The notes: a model not told the origin generated them from the sequence alone. 60,527 bases of DNA from Salinibacterium sp. (GCA_025351795.1 JANXVG010000059.1:1-60527), one strand, 5' to 3'. Positions 47,937 to 57,554 are shown, counted from the stretch's first letter. Translations and numbers: made by a program.

Positions 47937-48860
47937 TCAGTACAACAACCCGGTTAGCCGACGCCGCGCCGAGACGACGCGCGCCTCTTCTGGCCCGCCG
48001 ATCTCGAAGTAGTCGAGCAGCCGCGTACGCACGGCATCTTTGCCCTGCTGGTCGAGCGTGACAAATAGGTCAAGTAGTCGACCGAACGCCTCATCGAACT
48101 GACCACCAGATACCTCGAGGTCGGCCACGGCAAGGTGGGCAGTGATCGAGCCAGGGTTGGCGGCGGCCGTGGCACGCAGATCGGCAGGCACTGTGCCGTC
48201 GAGACGCTGCAGCAACGAAACCTGGGCGAGACCAGCGACTGCGAGATGGTCACGTGGATTCTGCGCGATCGCGAGCGTGTATTCGGCAACTGCGGCTGCG
48301 AAATCTCCTGAAGCAATCGCGTCATACGCTTCCTGGTGATGAGGTGCGAGCGGCTCTTCCACCGGCTCGGCAGGTGCATCGGCGGTGACCTCGGCGGATG
48401 CTGGCAGCACGCCGGTCACCCCACTCTGGTTCGCGGCCTGAAGCACTTGGTCAAACACTGCTCGAATCTCCGCTTCGGGCGGGAGCCCGGCGAATAGCTG
48501 CAGCGGACGACCCCCGATGATCGCGGCGATCGTCGGTACCTGCTGCACCTGAAACGCCTGCGCGAGCTGCGGGTTGGTCTCGCCGTCGACCTGCGCGAGA
48601 GCAAGCCGCCCCCCGTAGCTCGTGACGAGCGCCGCGAGGGATGCGGCGATCGCTGCGCCGTAGAACTCGACGATAACCGGCACGGAGTTCGAGAGTTCGA
48701 GCACCTCGGTGAAGGTGGCATCCGTCGCTTCGCGCACGACTGAACCGCTCGGCGCGGGCGCGCCAGCGGTCGTCGCGCCGACCGTCGCCGGCGGGCGTAC
48801 GAGAGACGAGAGATCAACGGCTCCGCGTAGATTCGCGCCGCCTGCCTGGGCGTTGGTCAT
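47937..48860 (-). CDS. YbbN-like thioredoxin-fold / TPR protein
   Basis: A protein of 307 residues: a thioredoxin-like domain (about 40-150) followed by TPR-type helices (HQEAYDAIASGDFAAAVAEY onward). The strand SVPVIVEFYG is followed by AAIAAS where active thioredoxins carry CxxC, so redox catalysis is lost. The cis-Pro loop VQQVPTIAAIIGG is kept. This architecture is that of YbbN/CnoX, a chlorine- or heat-linked holdase that hands clients to chaperones. Its start overlaps the stop of the upstream membrane protein gene by four bases (ATGA). It converges on glgB with 3 bases between. Confidence 0.85.
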   Translation of the reverse strand: MTNAQAGGANLRGAVDLSSLVRPPATVGATTAGAPAPSGSVVREATDATFTEVLELSNSVPVIVEFYGAAIAASLAALVTSYGGRLALAQVDGETNPQLAQAFQVQQVPTIAAIIGGRPLQLFAGLPPEAEIRAVFDQVLQAANQSGVTGVLPASAEVTADAPAEPVEEPLAPHHQEAYDAIASGDFAAAVAEYTLAIAQNPRDHLAVAGLAQVSLLQRLDGTVPADLRATAAANPGSITAHLAVADLEVSGGQFDEAFGRLLDLFVTLDQQGKDAVRTRLLDYFEIGGPEEARVVSARRRLTGLLY

Positions 48861-50608
48861 GGTAGCTCCGATGCGGCAACGAGGCCCTGACTATAGCCGA
48901 GGAGCACGATCTTGCCGCCGCCGCTCGCTGAGGGCACAAAGAATAGTAACTGGTCGCCGTAGACGGCTTGGATGCCCTTCACACTCACTCCGACGCTCGA
49001 TAGGGCCTTGACTGCACCCGTCGGGTTGATCGCCGCGCCGGTCTCTACCGGCTTCACGATGGTGGTCTCGTTCAGGTTCACAGCAACCAGCGCTCCCGAG
49101 TCGTTCGTGGCGAGTACGATCGTGCGCCCGGAGCCGGGAGCCGTCGAATAAGAAATGGCCGCTGTCGTAGACAGCTGCGACTTCACGACGTTCTTCGCAT
49201 CGAGTCCAATGGCCGCGCGAAGGCTGTCGCTCGTCAGATCAAACTTGGCAAACGACGTGCTGTCTTTGTCTGTGAGCAAAATGTCGCCGTACGCCGCAGC
49301 AATGTCTTTTGGCGCCATCGTGAACAGGGACACAGCCGGGTCAAGCCGAGCTGCACCAACCGTTGCTGGGGCGACGTCGGGAAGCACTGCCTTAGGTTCG
49401 AGTGTGACGGCGTAGTTGACCTTGTACTGCGAGCGCGGATCTTCCTGCACAAGGAACAAACCGACGGGGGCGACCTTGTCATCTTTGTCGTCCTTCACGA
49501 CGACAAACACGGTGCGCGGCCACGAGTTCGTTTGCTGCGGCAGCGTGAGCTGCACGGTGCCGGTGGGGATCGGCGGCACGGCCGCAATCGTTGCGTCCGC
49601 GCCACGAATTGTGTAGTTAGCTGTGCGTAATTGCACAGCAGGACCTTCAAAGCGCGTCGCAATGAGTTTGGCGTCGCGATTGCCGTCTGCCTTGATAGCG
49701 ACCGCAGCAATATCGACGACGATTCGCTCGATTTGGGGCACGGTGACCGCGGGAGAGTCGAGCTTCTTCGCAGTCTCTGTCGTGCCCGAGGGGGTCGGCA
49801 CAGTGACTTGTGACGACTGCCCGACGGCGCTGCACCCCCCGAGGGCGAGCGTGCCGATCAGAATCACTGGCACTACCGCGATAAACGCGCCACGGTGTGA
49901 ACGACGTCCACCCGTGGGCTCGATAGCTTTCCGCTTAACTCGGCTACTGGCGGCAACCCCGCGTTGGCGCGGCACCTTCGGCATCTTCGGTGGCTTGCGA
50001 CGCGGGCCGCGTGTGCGCCGCATGTGCGCAAGTGCCCACAACAACACCCCGAGGCCGGCAACCAGCACAAGAGCACCACCGATGATGAGGGTGCTCGCCC
50101 ACGGCGTCGAGTTATCGATCGGCCACGAAATACTGACGGTGCCTGGCGCTGGCTGCTTACCGTCAGAAATGATCAGGAGGGAGACATCATCTGGCACGAG
50201 CACCGTGATGGTCAGCTGCTTATCTTTGGCGAACTCCTCCAGCCAGAGATCTGAGCCCGCCGGATTTGGCACTTCCATCTTCTTACCCGTGACGACAGCA
50301 CTGGTCAGGTCGCCGGTTTTCGCGCTATACGTGAGCTTGGTTCGCGTGGTGTCGCCGATCCAGGCCGCGACGTCGTCGGTGCGACCATAGGCAGCGAAGA
50401 TTGGGCCAGAACTCGTGATCGTGATCGATTGACTTCCCCGGAATGCGTTGAGCGTCTTGCCGTCGATGACGGAGACCGAGGCAGCTGTCGTCGTCGAAAT
50501 AGACGCAACCATCTCGTTGGGCTCAGCGAGGAAGGTGCGCTGGGCAACGCCGTAGCCGATCATGAAAATGGCCACGACAAAACTCACTATTGCGATAACA
50601 AACCGCAC
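48857..50608 (-). CDS. Large hypothetical membrane protein (583 residues)
   Basis: No family recognised. The layout is: an N-terminal membrane helix (residues 1-22), a domain of about 140 residues outside, a second helix (about 172-195), a strongly basic cytosolic loop (RRTRGPRRKPPKMPKVPRQR), a third hydrophobic stretch ending in ALGGC that looks like a lipobox in mid-protein, and a C-terminal beta-rich domain of about 300 residues. The last part has propeller-like repeats. It could be two fused genes (a membrane protein and a lipoprotein). It is coupled to the YbbN-like gene, so a role in envelope quality control is possible. Confidence 0.75.
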   Translation of the reverse strand: MRFVIAIVSFVVAIFMIGYGVAQRTFLAEPNEMVASISTTTAASVSVIDGKTLNAFRGSQSITITSSGPIFAAYGRTDDVAAWIGDTTRTKLTYSAKTGDLTSAVVTGKKMEVPNPAGSDLWLEEFAKDKQLTITVLVPDDVSLLIISDGKQPAPGTVSISWPIDNSTPWASTLIIGGALVLVAGLGVLLWALAHMRRTRGPRRKPPKMPKVPRQRGVAASSRVKRKAIEPTGGRRSHRGAFIAVVPVILIGTLALGGCSAVGQSSQVTVPTPSGTTETAKKLDSPAVTVPQIERIVVDIAAVAIKADGNRDAKLIATRFEGPAVQLRTANYTIRGADATIAAVPPIPTGTVQLTLPQQTNSWPRTVFVVVKDDKDDKVAPVGLFLVQEDPRSQYKVNYAVTLEPKAVLPDVAPATVGAARLDPAVSLFTMAPKDIAAAYGDILLTDKDSTSFAKFDLTSDSLRAAIGLDAKNVVKSQLSTTAAISYSTAPGSGRTIVLATNDSGALVAVNLNETTIVKPVETGAAINPTGAVKALSSVGVSVKGIQAVYGDQLLFFVPSASGGGKIVLLGYSQGLVAASELP

Positions 50609-50884
50609 GAACTACTCCTTTCGAGCTACCCGGCAAACCAACTGGCCCGCTCCCTCAACCGCTAACGGTGCTCGTACTAGGGACAAGACGAGGGTTTCCC
50701 GGATAAATCCCGGCATGGCAGCATCAAAGACGTTCAAGAATAGCCGACGGTGTCGAACGCGACCTAACCCTGCATCTGTGAAGTTTCTGGGAATTAGTCG
50801 AGAGTGATCGCGGGAAGTGCGAACACAACGCTTCAGTCGCCCCCACTAAACTCAGAGCGTTCGGCTCATCGACAAGGAGAAATC

Positions 50885-52705
50885 GTGGCTGCTGACGACT
50901 CAGATTTCGGCACGGAACTTCGCGGTTATAAGAAGGACGACGTCGATCGTGCCGTGCAAGACCTGCGCCGAGAACTCATCAAAGCGAACAGCGATAAGGC
51001 GGATGCCGCAAAAGAGGTCAAGCGTCTCGTCGCCGTCGTCGACGACCTCCAGGCCGAGCTCGACGAAACCGGTACACCCACGTACAGCGGGCTTGGAACC
51101 AAGCTCGAGAACACACTGCGTGTGGCCGAAGAACAGTCCACTCGACTGATCAGCCAAGCAGACATTGATGCCGAGAAGATGCGCAGTGCGGTGCAGTTGG
51201 AGATCCAGAAGCTGAAAACCGAGTCGGCCGATGCTGCACAGAAGATTATCGCCGAATCCAATCGTCGCGCAGATGCCGCCCTTGCCGCGGCGCATCAGGA
51301 GGTCGATGACCTCCTCTCCCGCTCGCACGCCGAAGCTGAGAATCTCGTGCAGGATGCACTCCGTGAAGCAGCGGCAGTGCGTGGAGCCGTCGCGACGGAA
51401 GCAGCCGAGGCGCGGACCACCGCGAAACGCGAAGCTGCAGCCGTGCGCGCAGAGGCCGAACGCGAAGCTGCCGAGCTCAAGGTGGTCGCAACCAGAGACA
51501 CCACTGATGCCCGCGAGGCCGCCGCGCAACTCTCCCGCGACACCGAACTCGGCCGTGCTGACTTTGTCAATGAGAACGAGTCACAGCGCGCCACCCTCGC
51601 GCGTGACCTCGAACAGGGCAGAACCGATCTGGCTCGCGAACTGGGATCCACCCGCGCCTCACTGCTGGCTGAGACCACGCAGGCACGCGATGCGCTCGCT
51701 CTCGAGATCAGAACCGCCCGCGAGAAGCTCGAGAACGACACCACGGCCACGCGAGAAGCGCTCGAGAATGAGCTCAAGGCGGGCCGTGATGCCCTCGCGC
51801 ACGAAGATTCGACCATCCGGGCGGATGCCGAACGCGAGATCGCGACGGCGAGGGCCGAACTCGATTCCCACCTCACGATATCGCGTGCGGAGCTTGACCA
51901 TGAGCTCACCACACGCCGTGCCGCCCTGGACGCAGAGATCGCCGACGCGCGCGAAAAGCTCGCGGCAGACACGGCGGAAGCCAATTCGGCGCTGTCTGCC
52001 GAAACAGCGAAGGCACACACCGCGCTCACAACAGGAACGAAGGCCGCTAAGGCAGCGCTCAAAGCCGAGACGGAACAGGCTCGCGCGTCGCAGAAAGCCG
52101 AGGTCGATGAGGCCCATGCGAAGCTCGCCAACGAGACCGAGCAACAGACGACCGACCTGATGCGCGACATCGAGCGCCAGCGAGCCGAGCTCGCGACGGA
52201 GACAGAGACCACCCGCGCGCGCCTAGCCCACACTCGAGACGAGTCGCAGACCACGCTGCAGCGCGATGCCGATCAGGCCAGGGCCGATCTCGACGTCGAA
52301 TTGAAGGCACGGCGCGACGAGGCTGAGAAGGAGTTCTTGGCCAAACATCAAGAGGCAGCAAGCCAGACGCAGAAGTACCTCGATGAAGCACAAGTGCAAC
52401 TTGCCGAGGCGATCAAGCGAGCGAACCAGAAACGCTCAGAGGCGGACGCGCTCGACTCCGGGTCCAAGGCAGATGCGAAGGCCGCTCGTGAGGCAGCAGA
52501 CGCCCACGCAGAGCACGTCACGAGTGGCGCCGCCGCTCGCGCGAAGGCCTTGCTCGATGACGCAGAGCGCACCGCGACCCAACTCGTATCCGAGGCCGAG
52601 GAGCGACTCGCAAAGATTAGGATTGAACGCGAGTCCGTTGCTGGCTACCTTGAAAATCTGCGCGGTGTTCTCCAGCGGGCAGAACAAGTCACCAGCGAAC
52701 ATTAG
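50885..52705 (+). CDS. Long coiled-coil protein with DivIVA-like N-terminus
   Basis: A protein of 606 residues. The start TELRGYKKDDVDRAVQDLRREL resembles the membrane-binding DivIVA motif (GYxxxDVD). Almost all the rest is an Ala-Glu-Arg-rich coiled coil with periods such as TRAxLxxE and ARxxLxxE repeated many times, from about residue 35 to 590. No Trp or Cys motif or enzyme domain is seen. It could be a scaffold of the pole or the wall-synthesis machine, similar in style to Wag31 and the Scy/FilP filaments. The GTG follows AAGGAGA. An AI-2E-type transporter gene follows 27 bases later. Confidence 0.82.
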   Translation: MAADDSDFGTELRGYKKDDVDRAVQDLRRELIKANSDKADAAKEVKRLVAVVDDLQAELDETGTPTYSGLGTKLENTLRVAEEQSTRLISQADIDAEKMRSAVQLEIQKLKTESADAAQKIIAESNRRADAALAAAHQEVDDLLSRSHAEAENLVQDALREAAAVRGAVATEAAEARTTAKREAAAVRAEAEREAAELKVVATRDTTDAREAAAQLSRDTELGRADFVNENESQRATLARDLEQGRTDLARELGSTRASLLAETTQARDALALEIRTAREKLENDTTATREALENELKAGRDALAHEDSTIRADAEREIATARAELDSHLTISRAELDHELTTRRAALDAEIADAREKLAADTAEANSALSAETAKAHTALTTGTKAAKAALKAETEQARASQKAEVDEAHAKLANETEQQTTDLMRDIERQRAELATETETTRARLAHTRDESQTTLQRDADQARADLDVELKARRDEAEKEFLAKHQEAASQTQKYLDEAQVQLAEAIKRANQKRSEADALDSGSKADAKAAREAADAHAEHVTSGAAARAKALLDDAERTATQLVSEAEERLAKIRIERESVAGYLENLRGVLQRAEQVTSEH

Positions 52706-52732
52706 CCAGCCCCCATTTCCGGAGGAACAGCC

Positions 52733-53794
52733 GTGAAGATCCAAAACCCTTTTCGAATCGGCTTCATGGGTGGCGTCGGAGTGCTCGTCGCCGTTGCGCT
52801 CGGTGCTACGGTCGGGTCGCTCGCGATCATCCTCACCTATGTCGGAGCAGCGCTGTTTCTGGCTCTGGGGCTCGATCCGCTAGTGAGCTGGCTTGAGCGC
52901 CACAAGTTTCCCCGCCCACTGGCGGTAGCCACCGTCATCGTGGCGGTGCTGGCGGTCTTCGCGGGGCTCATCCTCGCAATCATCCCTGTCATCAATGAGC
53001 AAGTGCAAACCGCGATAAAGACGGTGCCGGGGCTCATCAACGGGTTCAACGACGGATCGATCAAACACAACCTGGAGCAGGCGCTGCCGTGGCTCAACGT
53101 GTCGAGCATCGTCAAGGGAATCCAAGACTGGTTCGCGACCCTCGACTTCACCACCATCGGTAACGGTGTCTTCACCGTGGGCGTCGGAATCGCGACCGGC
53201 ATCACCGGTGCCGTCATCGTGCTCATTCTCACCATTTATTTCGTCTCCAGCCTGTCGAGCATCAAGCGCAGCATCTACCTGGTTGTGCCAGCGTCGAGGC
53301 GCGAAAACTTTATCCTCCTCGCCGAGGAGGTCAGCGTCTCGGTCGGTCGCTACGTGATCGGTCAGGGGTCGCTCGCGCTCGTAAACGGAATCCTGTCCTT
53401 CATCTACCTCACGCTCGCATTGCCACTTTTCGGCATTCCGATCAAATACTCCGCGCTTCTCGCATTCATCGCATTTCTGGGTTCACTCATTCCGCTCGTC
53501 GGCACAATTTCTGGCTCCGTTATCATCACGCTGCTCGTATTCGTCTTCAATGGGTCGCCCGCCGTGATCTTCGTGGGCATCTACTACCTGATCTACATGC
53601 AACTTGAGGCGTACGTGCTTAACCCGCGCATCATGAGCCAAGCGGTGAAGGTGCCGGGCGCGATCGTCGTGATCGCTGCTCTCGCTGGCGGCACGCTGCT
53701 GGGCATTCTCGGAGCGCTCATTGCCATTCCGGTCGCTGCGGCGATTCTGCTCATCTTCCGGCAGGTCGTGGTCCCCCGGCAGAACGAGCTCTAG
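52733..53794 (+). CDS. AI-2E family transporter
   Basis: A membrane protein of 353 residues with seven or eight hydrophobic segments and the family pattern: an N-terminal pair, a polar loop of about 70 residues (NGFNDGSIKHNLEQALP), then ILTIYFVSSL and the motif LPLFGIPIKYSALLAFIAFLGSLIPLVGT, and a final YVLNPRIMSQAVKV. The family includes exporters of autoinducer-2 and Na+/H+ antiporters; nothing here decides between them. GTG start after GGAGGAA. Its TAG stop shares the palindrome CTAG with the stop of the converging hydrolase gene. Confidence 0.92.
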   Translation: MKIQNPFRIGFMGGVGVLVAVALGATVGSLAIILTYVGAALFLALGLDPLVSWLERHKFPRPLAVATVIVAVLAVFAGLILAIIPVINEQVQTAIKTVPGLINGFNDGSIKHNLEQALPWLNVSSIVKGIQDWFATLDFTTIGNGVFTVGVGIATGITGAVIVLILTIYFVSSLSSIKRSIYLVVPASRRENFILLAEEVSVSVGRYVIGQGSLALVNGILSFIYLTLALPLFGIPIKYSALLAFIAFLGSLIPLVGTISGSVIITLLVFVFNGSPAVIFVGIYYLIYMQLEAYVLNPRIMSQAVKVPGAIVVIAALAGGTLLGILGALIAIPVAAAILLIFRQVVVPRQNEL

Positions 53795-54501
53795 AACTCG
53801 CTCGGCAACGGTAACGCCCCGGGGTTCAGCCGTGCCACAATCTCGGTGAGCACGCGAGAAGTCTGCGCCTCACCCACCCAGAGATGTTTGCCACCGGCCA
53901 CAGCGACGAGCTCCACTTCTGGAACGATGGCGAAACGAGTCGCCGCCTCAGCCGGGCGAAGGTAGTCGTCAAGCTCGGGGACAATCGCGACCAGCCGCTT
54001 TCCGCTGCCTGCCCAGGCTGCGAGATCGGCGTCCGTTGCTCGGCGCAACGGTGGCGAGAGCAGAATCGCCCCATCGATCGGATACCGCAGCCCGTAGCTA
54101 AGCGCTACTTCGGTGCCGAACGACCACCCAACGATCCATGGGTGAGGAAGTCGGCGCTGCAGCACCAGGTCCATCGCGGCCGCGAGGTCGTACTGCTCAT
54201 CGATCCCGTCACCAAACGTACCCTCCGACGTACCGTGCGGTGAATGCACGCCACGAAAGTTGAAACGCAGCACAGCGATATCGGCGAGCGCGGGCAGCCG
54301 CGCTGCTGCCTTGCGGATGATGTGCGAATCCATGAATCCACCACCGGTGGGTAGCGGGTGCAGTGCCACGATTGTTGCGACCGGAGCTGTCTCGAGGGGC
54401 AGAGACAACTCTCCAACGAGGGTGAGGCCATCGCTCGTGTGGAGAGCTACGGTCTCGCGACGGGCCGGAAGTTCGACGCCACCGCGGATTTCGATAGTCA
54501 C
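53791..54501 (-). CDS. Alpha/beta hydrolase (dienelactone hydrolase-like)
   Basis: A hydrolase of 236 residues. Signs of the fold are ATIVALHPLPTGGGFMDSHI, FNFRGVHSPHGTSEG, the nucleophile elbow IVGWSFGTEVAL (GWSFG), the acid Asp in PELDDYLRP and the His in GGKHLWVGE. This arrangement is that of small hydrolases of peptide-like or ester bonds. GTG start that overlaps the stop of the upstream zinc-ribbon gene (GTGA), so the two are translated together. The substrate is not known. Confidence 0.86.
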   Translation of the reverse strand: MTIEIRGGVELPARRETVALHTSDGLTLVGELSLPLETAPVATIVALHPLPTGGGFMDSHIIRKAAARLPALADIAVLRFNFRGVHSPHGTSEGTFGDGIDEQYDLAAAMDLVLQRRLPHPWIVGWSFGTEVALSYGLRYPIDGAILLSPPLRRATDADLAAWAGSGKRLVAIVPELDDYLRPAEAATRFAIVPEVELVAVAGGKHLWVGEAQTSRVLTEIVARLNPGALPLPSEF

Positions 54502-54800
54502 GATTTTACCTTCCAACAGTGGGCGTGCCAATGCCGGCGAGCCGCGAGGTCATCCGTTTCACCCATGATGCCGTCTGCCCGCCACGCGACCACGTGCGCA
54601 ACACCCGGCATGATCTCGAGCGCACAACCAGGACAGGTGTATGACTTGGTGGCTGATACTGCTGCGAGGGGCTGCACATTCCACAACCCATCGCGCCTTG
54701 CCTCGGTTCGTCGCCTACCGATCAGGGAATGTGCGACGTCAGACTGCTCGCTATCCAGCCCCTGCGCGCGTTGTCGACGGGGGCGATTAGAGCGAGGCAT
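54498..54800 (-). CDS. Small zinc-ribbon-like protein
   Basis: A protein of 100 residues that is conserved in Actinobacteria, where it is often named ATP/GTP-binding without proof. The first 45 residues are basic; the second half has YTCPGCALEI, then VVAWRADG and HWHAHCW, which together give a four-ligand (Cys, Cys, His/Cys) zinc site. It is cytosolic and probably binds nucleic acid or the coupled hydrolase. It overlaps the hydrolase gene by four bases. Confidence 0.8.
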   Translation of the reverse strand: MPRSNRPRRQRAQGLDSEQSDVAHSLIGRRRTEARRDGLWNVQPLAAVSATKSYTCPGCALEIMPGVAHVVAWRADGIMGETDDLAARRHWHAHCWKVKS

Positions 54801-54887
54801 GCCTTCATTTTACGTACCGCCCTCACCTTCGACCTGCTCGAACAACGGTGCGCTAGGTCGATCGCGAATTCTGGATAGTCTGCGCGG

Positions 54888-55514
54888 CTAGTACCAGCCA
54901 GCGGCTTCGGAGTGCGCCCATGCCCCGCATGGAGTAGCGTACCGGCCTTCAATATAACCGAGCCCCCAGCTGATCTGCGTCGCCGGGTTGGTAGCCCAGT
55001 CCGCGCCAGCCGATGCCATTTTGTTGCCGGGAAGAGCCTGCGGGATGCCGTATGCCCCGCTTGATGGGTTACTCGCGTAAAGATTCCAGTGCGATTCACG
55101 ATCCCACAGCGACACAAGGCAGCTGTATTGGTCTGGACCCATTCCGCGAGCCTGAAGCATGGTGTACGCGATGGCCTGTGCGGTTCCCGGATCCGGAACG
55201 CCAGCCGCTGGCGCCGACGAGGTCACAGCGATCGTGATTCTGGACGTGCTGAATGCGTCGCGTGTCGCCGAGTTTGTGTATGTCCCCATCGTGGCGAGCG
55301 ACTGCAGATCAGGAGCGCCATGGCCCGGGGCTACAACAGCTGCGGTCGCTGACGGCGTATATGGCGAACTGAGCGACACCAGAACAAAGGCCATTGTCGT
55401 GAGCGTCGCGAACAGCGGCAACGACCACGAACGACGAATGTGGCGCCCTGAAAGATCTCCGCTCGCGGTCTTCACCTGCGCTCGGAGAATCCCCGTCCTC
55501 GAATATCTAGTCAC
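54888..55514 (-). CDS. Secreted lytic transglycosylase-like protein
   Basis: A protein of 208 residues. A basic start and a membrane segment (LPLFATLTTMAFVLVSLSSP) mark secretion or anchoring. The C-terminal domain is a goose-lysozyme/transglycosylase-like fold with the catalytic Glu in SLWDRESHWNLYASNPSSGAYG, followed by ATNPATQISWGLGYIEGRY, as in actinobacterial transglycosylase-like proteins. It would cut glycan strands of peptidoglycan. Upstream lies a gap of about 45 bases to the DivIVA-domain gene. Confidence 0.88.
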   Translation of the reverse strand: MTRYSRTGILRAQVKTASGDLSGRHIRRSWSLPLFATLTTMAFVLVSLSSPYTPSATAAVVAPGHGAPDLQSLATMGTYTNSATRDAFSTSRITIAVTSSAPAAGVPDPGTAQAIAYTMLQARGMGPDQYSCLVSLWDRESHWNLYASNPSSGAYGIPQALPGNKMASAGADWATNPATQISWGLGYIEGRYATPCGAWAHSEAAGWY

Positions 55515-55560
55515 AGAGAGATTATTTTAGCCTATGAGGCTGGAAAGAGTCGGGCAGCGG

Positions 55561-56112
55561 TCAGCGCACAGCGAGCATGACACTGATCACGCTGTCGAGA
55601 AGCAGGTCAACTTGGCCCTCTGCGTAGCCGCGTCGAGTGCTGCGGAACGCGGTCGTGCGTACCTGATCAACACTCATCGGCTTGCCGTGCTGAAAATAGT
55701 TGACAAGTCGCAGAGCAAACTCATCCACCTCTTTAGGGTCGTACCCCGACGTCAGCACGCCGGTGCGGGTAAACTTCTGGCCGCCGGGGCGGTCAAGCCG
55801 GTCGAGAATCACCTGCGCGGTAGATCTCGCCTGAGAATACCAGGCCGCATCTCCCACCTCGGCAAACGCGCGATCGCGTTCACGAGTCGCGAACGCGTCT
55901 TCGAGGCGCTCAAGCGCTGCATCCACGTGCGTCGACGAGTAGCCGCCCTTCTGAATCGAGAAGGCCGTGCGCCTGATCGATTCGGCGCTCACAACTGCCG
56001 CGTCGGTGCGCTGGGCAGAGTAAGCGGCGCGGGCATCTTCGAGGAAGTCTTCGACTTCGTCGACGTTGTAACCGATTCGCGAGGCGCGCATGCGCGGGAA
56101 AGTAGAAGCCAC
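55561..56112 (-). CDS. DivIVA domain-containing protein
   Basis: A protein of 183 residues with two DivIVA-type motifs: FPRMRASRIGYNVDEVEDFLEDA at the start and LTSGYDPKEVDEFALRLVN in the middle, plus two FSIQKGGYSSTHVDAALERL-like repeats. The family helps place proteins at curved membranes. It follows cdsA by 14 bases in the same direction, so it belongs to the frr-cdsA transcript, and its product may link lipid or wall growth to cell shape. The GTG start gives the usual family N-terminus; a longer frame runs back into cdsA. Confidence 0.87.
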   Translation of the reverse strand: MASTFPRMRASRIGYNVDEVEDFLEDARAAYSAQRTDAAVVSAESIRRTAFSIQKGGYSSTHVDAALERLEDAFATRERDRAFAEVGDAAWYSQARSTAQVILDRLDRPGGQKFTRTGVLTSGYDPKEVDEFALRLVNYFQHGKPMSVDQVRTTAFRSTRRGYAEGQVDLLLDSVISVMLAVR

Positions 56113-56126
56113 GAGGATAGTCTGCC

Positions 56127-57002
56127 CTACGTAAATATGAGAAAGAGCGCATAGGCGACGACTGAGGAGGGAAGCATCGAATCGAGGCGGTCGAGGAAGC
56201 CACCGTGGCCAGGAAGCCACCCGCTAATGTCTTTGATTCCAAGATCCCGTTTGATGAGCGATTCGGCGAGATCACCCATCGTTGCGCTGAGCACCATTGT
56301 GACGCCGAGAATCACGCCGACCCACCACGGTTCGTGAATCATGAAGATCGCTACCAGAACGCCGGCGAGCACAGCAGCTGCTACAGAGCCAGCAAAGCCT
56401 TCCCAGGTCTTTTTCGGGCTGATGACCGGCGCCATCGGGTGCTTACCGAAAAGGAGGCCGGATGCGTATGCCCCGGTATCAACGCAGATCACCACAATCA
56501 AGAACCCGAGCGTCCACCACTGCCCACCGTTCTGCGCTGTCAATAGCACGGTGAAACTGGCGAGGAACACCACGTACCCCAGGACGAACAGTCCGGCCGC
56601 GATGTCTTTCACGAAATTGGCAACCGTCGTGCGGTGGCTCGGGCGAATCAGCTCAACGAGGCGCCAAATAGATACCAGGACGAAACCCCCGAGAGCAACT
56701 AACCAGTGCCCGGGCGCGAGCCAATAGAACGACGCTGGGATGATCGCGACGGCGGCGATGATTGTGGGAATGCGCGGTACATCCCGGCCCGCGTGCCGCA
56801 GCGCGGTCGCGAGCTCGAATGCGGTGAAGGCAATGAGCGGCACGGCGAATATCATGAAAATCGCCTTGACGAAAATCAGGCTGAATAGCAACCCGAAACC
56901 GAGAATCAGGCCAACGGTGAGCGCAGCAGCGAGGGGTCGCCCAGAGCGCGCGTTGATCTTGTCGTTCGTCGCGCGAACCTGTGTCTCAAAGTCGGATGCC
57001 AT
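56127..57002 (-). CDS. cdsA: Phosphatidate cytidylyltransferase
   Basis: A membrane enzyme of 291 residues that makes CDP-diacylglycerol from phosphatidate and CTP, the branch point of phospholipid synthesis. It has about eight membrane segments and the CdsA signature SPKKTWEGFAGSVAAAV with TMGDLAESLIKRDLGIKDISGWLPGHGG, including the DRLDS end. The start ATG comes directly after the frr stop. Normal length and intact motifs. Confidence 0.95.
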   Translation of the reverse strand: MASDFETQVRATNDKINARSGRPLAAALTVGLILGFGLLFSLIFVKAIFMIFAVPLIAFTAFELATALRHAGRDVPRIPTIIAAVAIIPASFYWLAPGHWLVALGGFVLVSIWRLVELIRPSHRTTVANFVKDIAAGLFVLGYVVFLASFTVLLTAQNGGQWWTLGFLIVVICVDTGAYASGLLFGKHPMAPVISPKKTWEGFAGSVAAAVLAGVLVAIFMIHEPWWVGVILGVTMVLSATMGDLAESLIKRDLGIKDISGWLPGHGGFLDRLDSMLPSSVVAYALFLIFT

Positions 57003-57554
57003 CTAGACCTCGAGCAACTCGGCTTCCTTGCGCTTGAGAGCATCGTCGATGGCGTCGACGTGGGTTTTGGTGGTGGCTTCAAGGTCTTTTTCCGCGCGAG
57101 CAATTTCGTCTTCGCCAACCTCTTTGAGCGCATCGAGGTCATCTTTCGCCTTGCGGCGAATGTTGCGAATCGCGACGCGCGCCTGCTCAGCCTTGTCGCG
57201 CACGATTTTCACGAACTCTTTGCGGCGATCTTCGGTGAGCTCGGGAAGCGTGGCACGAATGACGTTGCCGTCGTTACCCACACTCGCCCCGAGGTTCGAT
57301 GCCCCGACGATGGCCCTCTCGATGTCTTTGAGCGCATTCTTGTCGTATGGGGTGATGAGTAGTGTACGGGCCTCTTGGTTGACCATGGATGCCAATTGCG
57401 CGAGGGGAGTGGGCGTTCCGTAATAGTCGACAAGCACTTTCTGAAACAGTGCAGGGTTGGCACGGCCGGTGCGTACGGTGCCGAAGTCGTCTTTCGCGAC
57501 CTCAAACGCCTTACCCATCTTCTCTTTGGCTTCGGCCAAAACGTCGCTAATCAC
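57003..57554 (-). CDS. frr: Ribosome recycling factor
   Basis: The factor of 183 residues that, with EF-G, splits post-termination ribosomes. Typical segments are [24 protein letters not shown], the hinge with [14 protein letters not shown] and the end helix [23 protein letters not shown]. The start is a GTG after AAGGAGTTG. It is followed without gap by cdsA. Between frr and pyrH lie 141 bases in which I see nothing. Confidence 0.97.
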   Translation of the reverse strand: MISDVLAEAKEKMGKAFEVAKDDFGTVRTGRANPALFQKVLVDYYGTPTPLAQLASMVNQEARTLLITPYDKNALKDIERAIVGASNLGASVGNDGNVIRATLPELTEDRRKEFVKIVRDKAEQARVAIRNIRRKAKDDLDALKEVGEDEIARAEKDLEATTKTHVDAIDDALKRKEAELLEV

